The notes beneath the pieces are model-generated. The model saw nothing but the letters and a program-made list of their open reading frames with translations. It did not search any database and had not been told where the DNA came from. This document shows, in pieces, positions 35,790 through 43,809 of a DNA stretch of 64,000 nucleotides. Position 1 is the first letter of the stretch. Each line of letters opens with the position of its first letter. The translations under genes and the position numbers were made by a program. Origin of the DNA: Bigelowiella natans CCMP2755 (Eukaryota > Cercozoa > Chlorarachniophyceae). Location: contig ADNK01001243.1 of assembly GCA_000320545.1 (NCBI GenBank), forward strand, positions 15,001-79,000, given 5' to 3'.

Positions 35790-36229
35790 ACAAAGGAACA
35801 AAAAAAGGAGCAAATCATGTTAAAAACAAACTAACACATCCCGTTACTACTGCAAATGAAGCTAAACGAGCATCAAACAAATTGGATTCCATGTCTCACG
35901 GTAGTCTTGGTATTGTGTATCAAGGAGCTCAGATGGTGTTTCCAGAATTTGGATTAGCCGTTACATTAGCTACTGTAGCAGATGAAATGGCTCACAATGA
36001 TGGTAAGTCATCTAAAAAAACATTAAAAAACATCTTGTTAAACAAGGCTACAGGAGGTGCTCATGGTGATTATCAAAATCTTAGAACCATTGAAAAATCA
36101 GAGCTTGTGTCTAAAATGGAAAACAAATTCAATGTAGATTTACACGACTTACCAGATGTTGATAGGGCAATTCCAGTTTCAATTAATGGTAAAGTTTCTG
36201 TTGATGATGCTACTAAAAAGTTTGGATAA
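35666..36229 (+). CDS. putative virion protein with hydrophobic centre; no in-frame ATG
   Basis: The 187-codon frame begins at GTG 35666, directly inside ATGTG. The frame is closed upstream by TAA at 35660-35662, so no in-frame ATG precedes it. If the start were a Met, the protein would begin with Gly2 and Ser6 of a myristoylation-type pattern. Residues 8-32 are Pro/Lys/His-rich (SPPKPKPIHFHKPHF). Near residue 80 is an amphipathic or membrane-active stretch (HGSLGIVYQGAQMVFPEFGL and AVTLATVADEM). The end has NKFNVDLHDLPDVDRAIPVS. The place between ATPase and capsid gene fits a minor virion protein. The overlap with the 35439 gene could instead mean a frameshifted fusion. Confidence 0.6.
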   Translation: MGNDNSSPPKPKPIHFHKPHFPKPKPIHIPRIPTEKATKPIDKGTKKGANHVKNKLTHPVTTANEAKRASNKLDSMSHGSLGIVYQGAQMVFPEFGLAVTLATVADEMAHNDGKSSKKTLKNILLNKATGGAHGDYQNLRTIEKSELVSKMENKFNVDLHDLPDVDRAIPVSINGKVSVDDATKKFG

Positions 36230-36233
36230 ATCA

Positions 36234-36596
36234 TCACTTTTTCTCATCTTCTTTGATTTTAGGAGATGGTAAAAATGTTCCAAGTGTTAGAATGACAACA
36301 TTTAGAAATGCATTTCTTTCAGATGGGTTTCCTACTGTCATAACTTGAATCACACTGAACATCAAAACACTAAATGTTACACCAGATTTTAGGAAAAACT
36401 CTAAAGCCCTTTTGTCAGAAGTTGAACAACAAGACTGGTAAGCATTGATGTATTTTTCATCCTCTAATTCTTTTCTGTGTATGACCTCTTCTATTATTTT
36501 ATCTTTGCATTCTTTAGTGTTACTAATGTTCATAACAGTGTCTTTTTGTTGTTTTTCGTCTACTTTGTGTTCAATCGATTGTGGAATTATCATCAT
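36234..36596 (-). CDS. small membrane protein, unknown
   Basis: 120 residues, reading against its neighbours and starting MMIIPQSIEH. A charged N-terminal half (KECKDKIIEEVIHRKELEDE) is followed by hydrophobic segments GVTFSVLMFSVIQVMTVG and NAFLNVVILTLGTFLPS, then a charged tail. This predicts one or two membrane passes. Small membrane proteins are common in PLVs. It converges with the preceding gene within 5 bp. No TCTA element is seen upstream. No family recognised. Confidence 0.6.
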   Translation of the reverse strand: MMIIPQSIEHKVDEKQQKDTVMNISNTKECKDKIIEEVIHRKELEDEKYINAYQSCCSTSDKRALEFFLKSGVTFSVLMFSVIQVMTVGNPSERNAFLNVVILTLGTFLPSPKIKEDEKK

Positions 36597-36649
36597 AAAT
36601 AGTCATGAATGAAATGCCATAATAATTTTTTTCTGTTCTTGTGATGACA

Positions 36650-37543
36650 ATGGGATCATTTGACAAGATAAAAGATGGATTCAAAAAAGCTGCAAATGAT
36701 GTAAAAAAAACATCAGGGCATGTAACAAGACAAATCAAAAAAGATTTTGCAAAAGCAGGAGATGCCATCAAAGATGCATCTATCATGGCAGGTGATGAAA
36801 TTAAAAAAGGAGCCCATGAAGTTGGAGATCAACTAAAAAAACAAGAAGTCCAACAGGCACTCGCAGGGACTGGAATTGCTTTGGCTAATGTTGCTACAGG
36901 AGGGGCATTTGCTCCAGAATTAATGGTAGGTGGATTAGCAATTCAAGGTGCAATCGAAGCTGCTAATGCAAAATCTTTACCTTGTGATACCATGCTACAG
37001 GCAGGAACAGCACATGCTACTGGTGAAATAGATTTTAACAAAAGAGGTAAGGGAGTGTCAAGTTTTAGCGAAGGTATTTCTAATTTAAGAGAAGAAGGTA
37101 TGAAACGATTTGATGGTGTTGAAGATGAACTAAGTGATGAAGCGATCAAGCGATGTGACAATGTCAAAAGAAAAGTGGAAAATAGATTAGGATTTGATCC
37201 AACACAAATGCAATCTACAGATGAAGCTACAGATTTATTAAAAGCACAAATTGATAGGAATGGAAAATTAGAGCAACAGCTAATGGATTTAAGAAGTGGA
37301 AAAGCGTTAGAAAATTTAACAAATGAAGCAAAAAGTGAATTAAAAAAAGAAGTAAGTAGTCAAGGCAATAAAATACTAAATGATGTTTTAGGTAAAGTAT
37401 CTCAAAAGAAAAGCAAAGTGAAAAAAGCCACAAAAAAAGTTGAGAAGAAGGTGAAATCTTCTAAACGTAAAATGGCTGATGTCATTAAAAAGATGAAACA
37501 AAATCAACAGAGATACAGAATGTCAAGTGGTATTATGAATTGA
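36650..37543 (+). CDS. putative minor virion protein with amphipathic N-terminus
   Basis: 297 residues from ATG 36650 (MGSFDKIKDGFKKAANDVKK). A GTG or ATG at 36641/36644 is in frame, but TCTG-N14 before 36650 resembles the TCTA-type element. The first 70 residues form repeated amphipathic helices rich in Lys and Asp. Then comes a hydrophobic stretch (QALAGTGIALANVATGGAFA; LMVGGLAIQGAIEAANA). The C-terminal third is a Lys-rich coiled coil (KKSKVKKATKKVEKKVKSSK). Amphipathic, membrane-active minor proteins next to the capsid gene occur in adenoviruses and PLVs. I suggest a similar role by analogy only. Confidence 0.6.
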   Translation: MGSFDKIKDGFKKAANDVKKTSGHVTRQIKKDFAKAGDAIKDASIMAGDEIKKGAHEVGDQLKKQEVQQALAGTGIALANVATGGAFAPELMVGGLAIQGAIEAANAKSLPCDTMLQAGTAHATGEIDFNKRGKGVSSFSEGISNLREEGMKRFDGVEDELSDEAIKRCDNVKRKVENRLGFDPTQMQSTDEATDLLKAQIDRNGKLEQQLMDLRSGKALENLTNEAKSELKKEVSSQGNKILNDVLGKVSQKKSKVKKATKKVEKKVKSSKRKMADVIKKMKQNQQRYRMSSGIMN

Positions 37544-37594
37544 AAAAAAAATGTTATGAAAAAATTATATTCGTTTTGATATGATTTTTTTTCA

Positions 37595-37598
37595 TCTA
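37595..37598 (+). promoter_or_regulatory. TCTA element of the major capsid gene
   Basis: TCTACACATTGTTAAC and then ATG at 37611; it favours the second Met of the frame as start. Confidence 0.55.
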
Positions 37599-37610
37599 CA
37601 CATTGTTAAC

Positions 37611-39278
37611 ATGGATGCAATTAGTAAAACTACCGATGTTAGTAGATTTCCAGAAATGGACTACAGTTTACCCCCTATGGATAAAATTTTTATTGATTCA
37701 GTCTCTCATTTTAGAGAAGAGATGAAAAATAGTAACAATGCTGAAAAAGCGAACACCAAAATGCGTTTTTTCATTCCAGCTCAACAAAGAGCAGTAGACC
37801 CATCTGAATTATATTTTCAATTAAATGTTGCTGCCAGAACAGCTGGAGATGCTGATTTACCAGCGGTTGACCAATTAAGATTAAGACTTGCTGAAGGTGG
37901 AGTTCATTCTCTCTTTAGAGAGATGATTGTTAGAGATGGTAGAGGTAATGTCATTGAAAAAATTAATAACTACAACCTTGTTACTAAAATTTTACAAGAT
38001 GCTTTGTTAACTAAAGAAGTTAAAAATAATTCATTAAATGTGGAAGGTGTTTGCAATGACCAAGGATTGTTTAACACAGTTCATAGCAAATTTGATGTTA
38101 CTGGCAACACCTTAGAATTAAAAGCACCTGTGGCTCAGGTCGTAGCTAATACTCTTCCAGCAGGTGCGCTTAATTTTGGTGCTGCCAATGCTGCTCCTGT
38201 TGCTGCTGTGATCACTCCCGCTTCACCATCAAGAGTACTTGGTGTAGGAACTCAATTCTTAACTCAACTAAGACCAGGTTCTGTTGTTAAATTTGATGGA
38301 AATAGTCACACAGTTGCTCATGTTGCATCTGATGCAGAATTTGTATCTGCTACTAACATTGCTGCTGATGCTGCTGCTGCTAACATTGTTGCTGGTAGAG
38401 ATTTTGTTGAAGGATTACTTGAAACAGAAAGTCGTTACAAAAAATTCCATCACGATAGACTTTTTACACCAGATGGAGCTGTTCATTGCTTCCAACCATG
38501 CTGCTCCGGATTTTTATCTCAAAACAAATACCTTCATCTTGATCATTGTGGTGGGTTAGAATTTGAATTTACTTTAGATAGCAATGCCATGATTTTCGAT
38601 GACACTAACACAGCAGGTAATGCTAATATTTTCATTAAACAAGGCTATGTTCATTGCACTGCTCTTGAATTTTCACCAGTTGTTGAAGCTGCTCTTGCTA
38701 AAGCACATGTGAGAGGATCATCTATGAGTTTCCCTGTGTACCATGTAGTTAGTAGAACACAAAATGCTTCTACCTCTGTTTCTCAGGAATATCAAGAAAG
38801 TTTAGCAATTCTCAAAATGGTCAAAATTGTTAGTGGACCAACTGGGTTTGATGCAAATACTGGAGCATCATTTTTCTTTGAAGATCTAACCAGTGCTGAA
38901 AGAATTTGCTGGGAGATCAACAAACAAAGATTTACTGAGTGTGGCAATGATGACATTTTACCTCAAGTTGTTTTTGTGAATGACAGAATTGGCAAAAATC
39001 TGTTAGGAGATTACAAACATGCTACAATTTCTTGTGGAGAATTCAAAGAAGCAGGTAAATCTGCTTTAATTTTCAACACCCAAAACCATGAAGAAGGTAA
39101 TTACACAGGAGTTAACACCAACCGAGCAACTATGAGACTTAAAATTGAAGGAGGAGATGGTGCTGCTGGTGCTTTACAACCTGGAATTGCTAATGTAGGT
39201 AGACAAATCGATGTGTTAATGATGCACGAGCAATACATCATGTTAAAAGATGGAGAAAGTATGACCGTGCGATCTTAG
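37611..39278 (+). CDS. MCP: major capsid protein, double jelly-roll type
   Basis: 555 residues from the preferred start (MDAISKTTDVSRFPEMDYSL); an upstream Met at 37581 is in frame but lies before the TCTA element. The segment GGVHSLFREMIVRDGRGN followed by VIEKINNYNLVTKIL is typical of the first jelly roll of PLV and adintovirus-like capsid proteins, and the end (HEQYIMLKDGESMTVRS) fits the last strands of the second. The length fits the family. An Ala-rich insertion at about residues 185-265 (ANTLPAGALNFGAANAAPVA) is an exposed-loop candidate. Trimers of this protein would build the icosahedral shell. It stands between the putative minor virion protein and the penton-like gene, the normal order. 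Confidence 0.88.
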   Translation: MDAISKTTDVSRFPEMDYSLPPMDKIFIDSVSHFREEMKNSNNAEKANTKMRFFIPAQQRAVDPSELYFQLNVAARTAGDADLPAVDQLRLRLAEGGVHSLFREMIVRDGRGNVIEKINNYNLVTKILQDALLTKEVKNNSLNVEGVCNDQGLFNTVHSKFDVTGNTLELKAPVAQVVANTLPAGALNFGAANAAPVAAVITPASPSRVLGVGTQFLTQLRPGSVVKFDGNSHTVAHVASDAEFVSATNIAADAAAANIVAGRDFVEGLLETESRYKKFHHDRLFTPDGAVHCFQPCCSGFLSQNKYLHLDHCGGLEFEFTLDSNAMIFDDTNTAGNANIFIKQGYVHCTALEFSPVVEAALAKAHVRGSSMSFPVYHVVSRTQNASTSVSQEYQESLAILKMVKIVSGPTGFDANTGASFFFEDLTSAERICWEINKQRFTECGNDDILPQVVFVNDRIGKNLLGDYKHATISCGEFKEAGKSALIFNTQNHEEGNYTGVNTNRATMRLKIEGGDGAAGALQPGIANVGRQIDVLMMHEQYIMLKDGESMTVRS

Positions 39279-39330
39279 ATTGTTTCATTGTTCTTAAATT
39301 CCACCAAAATTTATGTCATAAAAATTCATT

Positions 39331-39334
39331 TCTA
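39331..39334 (+). promoter_or_regulatory. TCTA element of the penton-like gene
   Basis: CATTTCTAACATGAATTAAT precedes the ATG at 39347; the gap is 12 nt. Confidence 0.5.
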
Positions 39335-39346
39335 ACATGAATTAAT

Positions 39347-40063
39347 ATGAAACAACACAAAATTTATTTTAATAGCAAAGATGGAATTACTGGAACAACC
39401 AATGATTTAAATTATCAATTAAATAGTGCAATTGACAATGCATCTTCTATTTCTATTACAAGAGTAAGATTTCCAATTACTTGTTACAATGTGTCAGCTA
39501 AAAATAACATTTTAGAAATTGAGAATAGTTCTGGAAACAAAACAAGTATGGAATTAACAAAACAAAATTACAGTGCTACTGAATTAGTAACAGAATTACA
39601 AACTAAACTTTCAACTAATGCCTCATCAGTAGGAACTTTTACTCCTGTGCACAATGCTAAAACAGGAAAATTTAGTACAGGTTGTAGTGATAGTTTCAAA
39701 ATAATTAAAAACGAATGCTCTAAATTTTTAGGTTACAATGACACTACATCTCTCTCTGCATTACATGTAGCAGATAACATGAGTAATCTTTCGCCAAAAC
39801 CTGTTTACATCCAAACTGATTTACAACTGGATGCAGAATTAGCAGGTCAATTATCAAACATAGTTTATGAAGTTAGTGGCGATGTTTCTTTTGGAAGTAT
39901 TTTGCATGATGATGAAAAACCAAGTGAAAGAGTAGAACTAATGAAAAAAAAGAATGTAAGCAACTTAAAATTTGCATTAGTAGATGGAGATGGAGATGAA
40001 ATTGAAAATAATGGCATAGATTATTCTATGACAGTATCTTTGTTTTATCAGACTAAGGAATAA
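39347..40063 (+). CDS. minor capsid / penton-like protein
   Basis: 238 residues starting MKQHKIYFNSKDGITGTTND. The early strands include SITRVRFPITCYNVSAKNN, matching the conserved 'pxxxYNI...NN' region of PLV and polinton penton proteins. NYSATELVTELQTKLS is the helix that commonly follows. The C-terminal part (IDYSMTVSLFYQTKE) is a final beta strand. The family forms the single-jelly-roll pentamers at capsid vertices. It follows the capsid gene by 68 bp, with its own TCTA element. Confidence 0.82.
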   Translation: MKQHKIYFNSKDGITGTTNDLNYQLNSAIDNASSISITRVRFPITCYNVSAKNNILEIENSSGNKTSMELTKQNYSATELVTELQTKLSTNASSVGTFTPVHNAKTGKFSTGCSDSFKIIKNECSKFLGYNDTTSLSALHVADNMSNLSPKPVYIQTDLQLDAELAGQLSNIVYEVSGDVSFGSILHDDEKPSERVELMKKKNVSNLKFALVDGDGDEIENNGIDYSMTVSLFYQTKE

Positions 40064-40074
40064 GAAAAAAAATA

Positions 40075-40078
40075 TCTA
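40075..40078 (+). promoter_or_regulatory. TCTA element of the fibre-like gene
   Basis: AAATATCTAATCATCATTAA; 16 nt separate TCTA from the ATG at 40095. Confidence 0.5.
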
Positions 40079-40094
40079 ATCATCATTAATAAAA

Positions 40095-41639
40095 ATGAGT
40101 GTTAGCATTACAGGTAAACTTGTTCCTAACCCTAATGTGTCTGGTGGAACAAACAATGACAACAATTCTTCAGCAGGAGGTGTAGTTGGGATCACGAGCA
40201 ATTCGAATGACATTAATTTTGATAAAGGAGTTTCTGTGAATGGTATAAAATTTCAAAACACAGGAAACCAAAACGGACTTTTTATGGGTGTTGATTTGTC
40301 TGGTAATTCGTCTATGGAAATGGTCTCTCCAACAACCTACATTGATTTTGTACATCAATTAGGTTCTGATTATGCGAATCGCATTCTGTCAAAAAATGAC
40401 GGTATTCACTTCACAGGGGATTTGCATGTGGGTATCATTAGACCTAATTGTACATCTTCAAGTACAATGACATCTACGAATGGAACTTTTAATGCTATTA
40501 ATTTAGACGGTGTCCCTTTGAATCCAAGAAATTGTTTAGTTCACGGGATTACATCTGACATTGTAAGTGGAAACATAAATTTTACTATAAATTCTAATTT
40601 TCAAGAAAAATTAACAACATTAGGTGATCATAATCTTTCAAATAAAATGACAAACGATGCTACAAATGGTTTGATTATTAATGCTAATGATGTTAACAAT
40701 GCAAGTGTTTCATTAACTAAAGTATCAAAGTTTTCTTCATCTGCATTAGGAAAAGAACCAAAAATAATTAACATTGATAATGATTTGCAATTGTCTAATC
40801 ATTCAGGTGTGCCTTCAATGAGGTTCAAAGATGACACTGGTAATGTTCAAATTTTATGTAATGAATTAGAGGTAATAGATAACATGGGGCAGGTAAAATT
40901 AAAGATGTTAGAAAAAATGAATAACACAGAAAACAAACTTAATCCAATCACTTTGTCATCTAATAACGAACATCAATTTTCAAGTTCCATTTTTGTAAAT
41001 GGTTTGAGAAGCACAACACAACCTCATATCGATGGTATTTGTTTAGGAAAAGACATTCATAACAGTAGTAGTATTGACTTCGTTAGTCCAACATGCTACA
41101 TTGATTTCGTTCATAACAATTTGGGAACAGATTATGCAAATCGGATTTTATCAAACAATGATGGCATTCACATTGCAGGTGACATGCATGTGAATGATGC
41201 TAAAATTGCTGGAGATGTTACATTTCAAGGTTCATTGTTATCTAACACAATAACAGATTTAACAAATAGATTAAATGCAATTGAAGCATTAGCTACAAGC
41301 AATAGCAACAACATTCAAAATGGATTTAGTAATGTGAATGTCCCCATCATGAGAGTCATTAATAATTCATCTACTGTTGTTTTCTTTGAAAGTGGCAATC
41401 AGCCACCTTTTTATAATCCTCGTGTAGAAAGTGGTAAATCTACAGTTTTAGAATATGCTTCAAATGTTGTGTCATTAAATGTTCGTTCAAGTTCTCCATC
41501 ACATAATGCTTTCAATCTTACAGCAGACAAAGCAGTTAGTATAAATTCTGGTTCTGATCCTAACATGCCAACTGGAGCTCAATATAGAGTCGAATTAAAT
41601 GGTCAGAATTTTGTAACTTTTACTATTTCTAATCCATAA
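40095..41639 (+). CDS. fibre-like surface protein with internal duplication
   Basis: 514 residues, rich in Asn, Ser and Gly, with low Cys content, typical of beta-structured fibres. A block is present twice: SPTTYIDFVHQLGSDYANRI with NDGIHFTGDLHV (about 79-115) and SPTCYIDFVHNNLGTDYANR with NDGIHIAGDMHV (about 331-368). The stretch NTITDLTNRLNAIEALATSN (about 385-404) is a short trimeric-type coiled coil. The C-terminal 110 residues form a separate beta-rich head. Together with its place after the penton-like gene, this suggests a vertex fibre or receptor-binding protein. Function is inferred from architecture, not from a family match. Confidence 0.7.
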   Translation: MSVSITGKLVPNPNVSGGTNNDNNSSAGGVVGITSNSNDINFDKGVSVNGIKFQNTGNQNGLFMGVDLSGNSSMEMVSPTTYIDFVHQLGSDYANRILSKNDGIHFTGDLHVGIIRPNCTSSSTMTSTNGTFNAINLDGVPLNPRNCLVHGITSDIVSGNINFTINSNFQEKLTTLGDHNLSNKMTNDATNGLIINANDVNNASVSLTKVSKFSSSALGKEPKIINIDNDLQLSNHSGVPSMRFKDDTGNVQILCNELEVIDNMGQVKLKMLEKMNNTENKLNPITLSSNNEHQFSSSIFVNGLRSTTQPHIDGICLGKDIHNSSSIDFVSPTCYIDFVHNNLGTDYANRILSNNDGIHIAGDMHVNDAKIAGDVTFQGSLLSNTITDLTNRLNAIEALATSNSNNIQNGFSNVNVPIMRVINNSSTVVFFESGNQPPFYNPRVESGKSTVLEYASNVVSLNVRSSSPSHNAFNLTADKAVSINSGSDPNMPTGAQYRVELNGQNFVTFTISNP

Positions 41640-41689
41640 TAGTCTTTCGTTTAAAATTGAAAAAAAATATATAGTTATATCATAATCAT

Positions 41690-42139
41690 GTGGATAATGT
41701 TAGTAATGTTCGAGAAACTTTGAAAGGTTACAGAGTAACACAATTAAAAGAATTATGTCGTGAAGTAGGAATATCTCAATGTGCGAGAAACAAAAAAACT
41801 TTAATAGACAGATTGACACCCATGGTTCTAAAAAGTGCTGGGTGTGAAGTCGTTTCTATTGAAAAAGAAGAGGAGGTAAAAAAAGAAGCTAAAACAATCA
41901 AAAGAGTTCCAGTTAAAAATAGTGTCAAAAAGAAAGAAGAAAAAATTAGTCTTGAATCAAAAGAAGATAGCAATGATGAAAAAGTAAGTGTAGAAATAGA
42001 AGAAGATAGTAATGATGAAAGTTCAATAACTGAATCACCACAGGAAGATCAAATTAATGTCAATCTTTCTAATGGAAGGAACAATAATTGTTTTATTAAC
42101 TTTAGGTATATGTGTGATGATTGGATACATATTTGGTAG
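41690..42139 (+). CDS. SAP-domain protein; no in-frame ATG
   Basis: The 149-codon frame opens with GTG at 41690, inside ATGTG, and reads DNVSNVRETLKGYRVTQLKE. Residues about 13-47 are a SAP-type helix-loop-helix (YRVTQLKELCREVGI, KKTLIDRL), a DNA-binding motif. Afterwards the protein is a highly charged Lys/Glu tail with two similar blocks (EDSNDEKVSVEIEEDSNDES). The ATG at 41688 leads to a stop after a few codons, so either GTG initiation or a 2-nt change at the start is needed. Upstream DNA (TTAAAATTGAAAAAAAATAT) contains AAAATTGA, the mimivirus early promoter word, but one match in AT-rich DNA proves little. Confidence 0.65.
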   Translation: MDNVSNVRETLKGYRVTQLKELCREVGISQCARNKKTLIDRLTPMVLKSAGCEVVSIEKEEEVKKEAKTIKRVPVKNSVKKKEEKISLESKEDSNDEKVSVEIEEDSNDESSITESPQEDQINVNLSNGRNNNCFINFRYMCDDWIHIW

Positions 42140-42235
42140 AGTGTCGGCCTCAATTACTGATTTAGACCCCACTAACGATCACTTGATTACACATTAAAAA
42201 ATTATTTTTTTTTGAAATTTTGTTTGTAAAAATTA

Positions 42236-42239
42236 TCTA
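42236..42239 (+). promoter_or_regulatory. TCTA element of the coiled-coil gene
   Basis: AAAATTATCTAAATCTTTAT precedes AAATGTG; 11 nt separate TCTA from the out-of-frame ATG at 42251. Confidence 0.45.
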
Positions 42240-42252
42240 AATCTTTATAAAT

Positions 42253-42861
42253 GTGAGTTCTTCAACCGCAACTTTTAGAAATAATGTCCTCGTGGAAGGA
42301 ACATTGAGTGGATTAACAATTACAAGAATCGACCAAGAGAAAACCCAAGTACTTAATAGTCTCAATCAACACATTACCGATTTCCAAGCAGAACAGACTG
42401 CTACTCAAACTGAAAGAGATGCTCTTTCAGCAGCATTAACTCAGGCTCAAACAGACACTACTAATGCAATTGCAGGAGTTCAGTTACAAATTGATGATAA
42501 CAAGACAGACATAGAAGGAAAACTAGCAAATGAAGTCAATGCGAGACTTTCTCTCGCTTCAGAAGTGAGCACAAGAAATGCATTTGTGGATTCTGAAATT
42601 GTAAGGCTAGACCAACAACATGCTGACGATGATGCTAGATCAACAAATGCAGAAACTCGTTTGGACAACATTGATGTAGATTTACAAAATCAAATTGATA
42701 GTGCTGTAAATCAACTTAATATTAATCATCAAAATGTTGAACCAAGAACAGCAAAGCTCGAGGAACATTTAGTGATCGATGAGTCTGACCCAGCAAACCC
42801 AGTCGTAAGCATTAAAGCAGGAGTGAAATTCGTTGTCACTGGTGATTTCGAACATGCTTAG
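42253..42861 (+). CDS. coiled-coil fibre-like protein; no in-frame ATG
   Basis: The 202-codon frame opens with GTG at 42253, inside ATGTG; the ATG at 42251 is followed at once by TGA. Without the extra TG the start would read Met-Ser-Ser-Ser-Thr. Residues about 25-165 are a long heptad-rich coiled coil (QIDDNKTDIEGKLANEVNAR; TRLDNIDVDLQNQIDSAVNQ). The C-terminus (VVSIKAGVKFVVTGDFEHA) is beta-like. This resembles stalk proteins of viral fibres. The 82-residue protein that follows has a similar, shorter design, so the pair may have arisen by duplication. Confidence 0.65.
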   Translation: MSSSTATFRNNVLVEGTLSGLTITRIDQEKTQVLNSLNQHITDFQAEQTATQTERDALSAALTQAQTDTTNAIAGVQLQIDDNKTDIEGKLANEVNARLSLASEVSTRNAFVDSEIVRLDQQHADDDARSTNAETRLDNIDVDLQNQIDSAVNQLNINHQNVEPRTAKLEEHLVIDESDPANPVVSIKAGVKFVVTGDFEHA

Positions 42862-42893
42862 ATTGCAAATGTGATTTAAATAACATGTAAAAA

Positions 42894-42897
42894 TCTA
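42894..42897 (+). promoter_or_regulatory. TCTA element of the 42911 gene
   Basis: TCTAACAATTAATGATA then ATG at 42911; the gap is 13 nt, or 7 nt to the earlier ATG at 42905. Confidence 0.45.
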
Positions 42898-42910
42898 ACA
42901 ATTAATGATA

Positions 42911-43153
42911 ATGTCTAATATTAAGGGTGGTGGTGCTATTTTCAAAGAAAGACCCACAATGTCAAATGATGTTGTAGGTCAAACAATGGATACTATTAAT
43001 CAACAATTAAATGATAACAAGACCCAAAACACAGAAAATAAATTACAACTTGATTTTTTAAAAGAAGTTTTTACAATAGACAAAGAAAACAAAACTGTTA
43101 CGATGAATCCTGAATACAAACTCATCATTCCTAATGATTTAATTCAAGGATAG
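42911..43153 (+). CDS. small coiled-coil protein, fibre-like
   Basis: 80 residues from MSNIKGGGAIFKER (an ATG two codons earlier is possible). DTINQQLNDNKTQNTENKLQ is a short coiled coil, and the end TVTMNPEYKLIIPNDL resembles the C-terminus of the preceding 202-codon protein. I infer a short relative of that stalk-like protein, perhaps part of the same structure. Confidence 0.6.
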   Translation: MSNIKGGGAIFKERPTMSNDVVGQTMDTINQQLNDNKTQNTENKLQLDFLKEVFTIDKENKTVTMNPEYKLIIPNDLIQG

Positions 43154-43191
43154 TTCGTTTAAAATAGTATAGTTTTTTATAGTCATAAGTA

Positions 43192-43809
43192 ATGACTACA
43201 AAAAATGTTACGTTTTACAGAATTACATGTTTAACCACAAGAGAAACATGTGTAGGTTCTACTACTATGGATCCAAAAGTGAGATTACAAATGCATGTTG
43301 CTAATTTTAGAGCATACAAGAAAGGTTTTGGTAATTGTTGTTCTTCCTTTCAAATCATAGAAAGAGATAATTACATGTTTCAAATAATTTCGGTAGTAGA
43401 TGCTAAAAAAATATCGGTTCATCAGAAACGAAAGAAAGAAGCTGAACTGATAGCAGAAGAGAAGACAAAAAGAAATTGTGTCAACAAAAATGTCCCAGGT
43501 AGAGATGTAAAACAATACAGAATAGATAATGGAGATTACATCAATGCCTATGCGAGAGATTATTATCATGATGAAACGAAACACGACAAAATATATTGTT
43601 GCTTTTGTGACAGATTTGTGATCAAAAAACATTATGACAAACATATTCATTGTAAAAAGCATATAAAAAATCTTCTCAAATTAAATAATGAAAATAAAAA
43701 TACCAGCGAAAGTAAGCAAGAAAGCAAGATTAGCATTGAAATTGAAAAAATTAGGTTGGAAAGGAATGACAGAGACAGGAATAAACAGAGCAAAGCAATT
43801 AGCACATGA
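43192..43809 (+). CDS. GIY-YIG endonuclease-like protein with C-terminal zinc finger
   Basis: 205 residues. The N-terminal domain has the GIY-YIG layout: FYRI (8-11) and CVGST (20-24) as the two core strands, Arg31 as the catalytic Arg candidate, and Glu83 in the EAELIAEEKTK helix as the metal-binding Glu candidate, followed by NKNVPGR. The C-terminus has Cys136-x2-Cys139-x11-His151-x5-His157, exactly the finger spacing of the small protein at 32454. Such nucleases cut DNA and are frequent in virophages and PLVs. The last 40 codons overlap the start of the next gene by about 120 bp and look like its frame shadow, so this end may be less constrained. No TCTA element is seen. Confidence 0.78.
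   Translation: MTTKNVTFYRITCLTTRETCVGSTTMDPKVRLQMHVANFRAYKKGFGNCCSSFQIIERDNYMFQIISVVDAKKISVHQKRKKEAELIAEEKTKRNCVNKNVPGRDVKQYRIDNGDYINAYARDYYHDETKHDKIYCCFCDRFVIKKHYDKHIHCKKHIKNLLKLNNENKNTSESKQESKISIEIEKIRLERNDRDRNKQSKAIST

Noticed and set aside
38284-38559. Plus-strand frame inside the capsid gene
   Set aside because: Low-complexity Leu/Met sequence caused by Ala/Thr codons of the capsid frame; no independent start signal.
41654-41661. AAAATTGA, the mimivirus early promoter word, before the SAP gene
   Set aside because: A single occurrence in a very AT-rich region is expected by chance; kept only as a remark.
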